DNA of 64,000 nt from Burkholderia sp. 9120 (lineage in GTDB: Bacteria > Pseudomonadota > Gammaproteobacteria > Burkholderiales > Burkholderiaceae). The stretch spans positions 4,588,001 to 4,652,000 of the forward strand of contig NZ_JQNA01000002.1 in NCBI RefSeq assembly GCF_000745015.1. The letters are read 5' to 3'. Both the position numbers and the translations under genes were made by a program. The notes beneath the pieces were generated by a model that did no database searches, was not told the origin of the DNA, and was given only the letters and a program-made list of their open reading frames with translations. Numbering within the stretch: position 1 is the first letter of the stretch; each line of letters starts with the position of its first letter. Below are positions 63,412 through 64,000 of this stretch, one piece after another.

Positions 63412-64000
63412 TTAGCCGGCGATCTGGCTGAGCCGCAAGCGCAGCAGCGCTTCGGGCCTGAGCGACACGTTCAGCACGGGCCGCGGCGCTTTCATCCCTT
63501 GCGGCACGCTTAGCTCGAAGCGCTGCAATAGCACGGCCGCGATCACGGTCAGCTCGGTCATCGCCAGGTGCTGTCCGAGGCACACACGCGGCCCCGCGCC
63601 GAACGGCATATACGCGCCGCGCGGCAACTTCGGCGCGTCCGAAGAGAAGCGCTCGGGCCGAAACGTCATCGGCTCGGGAAACCAGCGCGGGTCGTGATGC
63701 ATCAATTGCACCGGCACCATGAACATCGTCCCGGCGGGCAATTGCCAGGGGCCCAGCGTGAACGGCTGCGTCGACCGGCGGCTGCTGAGCACCGGCACGG
63801 CCGGGTAAAGCCGCAACGTTTCCTGCAATGTCTGCGTCAGATACGGCAAGGACGCCAACGCGTCCGCGTCGGGTTCGGCGCCTTGCAGCACCCGCCGGAC
63901 TTCGTCGCGCGCGGCCGTCTGCGCGGCCGGATTGGCGGCCATGCACCATGCCCACCAGATCAGCGTAGCGGCGCTGGTGTCATGGCCCGCGAGGAAGGTC
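63412..64000 (-). CDS. Cytochrome P450 (5' end outside window)
   Basis: The C-terminal ~195 residues are visible. The I-helix AGHDTSAATLIWW lies at the window edge, followed by the K-helix ETLRLYPAVPV (ExxR), PERFSSD region and the haem loop FGAGPRVCLGQHLAMTE with the axial Cys. The class resembles bacterial P450s with a longer-chain-type substrate pocket (CYP102/CYP4-like helices), but the family cannot be assigned. Neighbours give no hint of the substrate. Confidence 0.92.
   Translation of the reverse strand, partial: TFLAGHDTSAATLIWWAWCMAANPAAQTAARDEVRRVLQGAEPDADALASLPYLTQTLQETLRLYPAVPVLSSRRSTQPFTLGPWQLPAGTMFMVPVQLMHHDPRWFPEPMTFRPERFSSDAPKLPRGAYMPFGAGPRVCLGQHLAMTELTVIAAVLLQRFELSVPQGMKAPRPVLNVSLRPEALLRLRLSQIAG

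Overview
The window is high-GC, densely packed DNA typical of a Burkholderiaceae betaproteobacterium, most like Paraburkholderia/Burkholderia. The evidence is a phcBSRQ-type quorum-sensing operon, an ACC deaminase gene with a divergent Lrp regulator, AhpC/AhpF, and many small LysR/MFS/GNAT accessory genes. I see no rRNA, tRNA, CRISPR array, prophage or intact insertion sequence. Two proteins run off the ends: a PhcQ-like regulator at the left and a cytochrome P450 at the right.

Layout. 0-4 kb: phcB-phcS-phcR-phcQ on the minus strand, with phcR internally deleted and frameshifted. 4.4-5.4 kb: a ParD-like antitoxin overlapping a methionine aminopeptidase, behind a near-perfect dyad operator. 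5.5-8 kb: HAD phosphatase, YdhR-like monooxygenase, HxlR regulator, VOC protein and AraC regulator. 8.2-14.4 kb: a signalling operon (CHASE3/GAF hybrid kinase, CheR, CheB, receiver-kinase). 14.6-20.2 kb: oxidative-stress functions (large catalase, MipA porin, exported MsrB/MsrA), then the Lrp regulator of acdS. 20.3-24.8 kb: acdS, LysR/pirin/DoxX, and alkane monooxygenase alkB. 25.06-25.23 kb: a small RNA gene with a complete promoter, a possible pseudoknot and a terminator, next to a gene of unknown function. 26-28.5 kb: ahpF and ahpC.

28.6-33.5 kb: a PrpR-type sigma-54 activator divergent from an isocitrate lyase/PEP mutase-family lyase, with a -24/-12 promoter and a 24-bp palindrome between them, then the stump of an MHS transporter and a DHA2 transporter. 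33.5-39 kb: GNAT, CDF, prolyl 4-hydroxylase, NTF2-like protein and a second DHA2/LysR pair. 39-41.3 kb: a hypothetical protein and a DUF2325 coiled-coil protein. 41.3-47 kb: a molybdenum cluster (ModE DNA-binding domain, NifQ-like protein, small molybdopterin oxidoreductase, lipoprotein, oxyanion-binding protein and a fused permease-ATPase), with two matching dyads suggesting ModE control. 47-53 kb: NAMPT, a CpaE/TadZ-like ATPase, a 1.4-kb non-coding stretch and a VpsR/BerB-like sigma-54 regulator. 53-59 kb: DHA2 transporter, NIPSNAP protein, MscS channel and alpha/beta hydrolase. 59-63.4 kb: a FAN1-like VRR-NUC nuclease and a DinG/XPD-like helicase, overlapping and placed behind a LexA box. 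63.4 kb to the end: cytochrome P450.

The best candidates for little-described biology are the structured small RNA at 25.1 kb, the antitoxin-aminopeptidase pair with its operator, the broken phcR with a possible translational restart, the NifQ/ModE molybdenum cluster outside a nif setting, and the SOS-linked FAN1-helicase operon. All functional names are judged by eye from sequence motifs; no database search was run.
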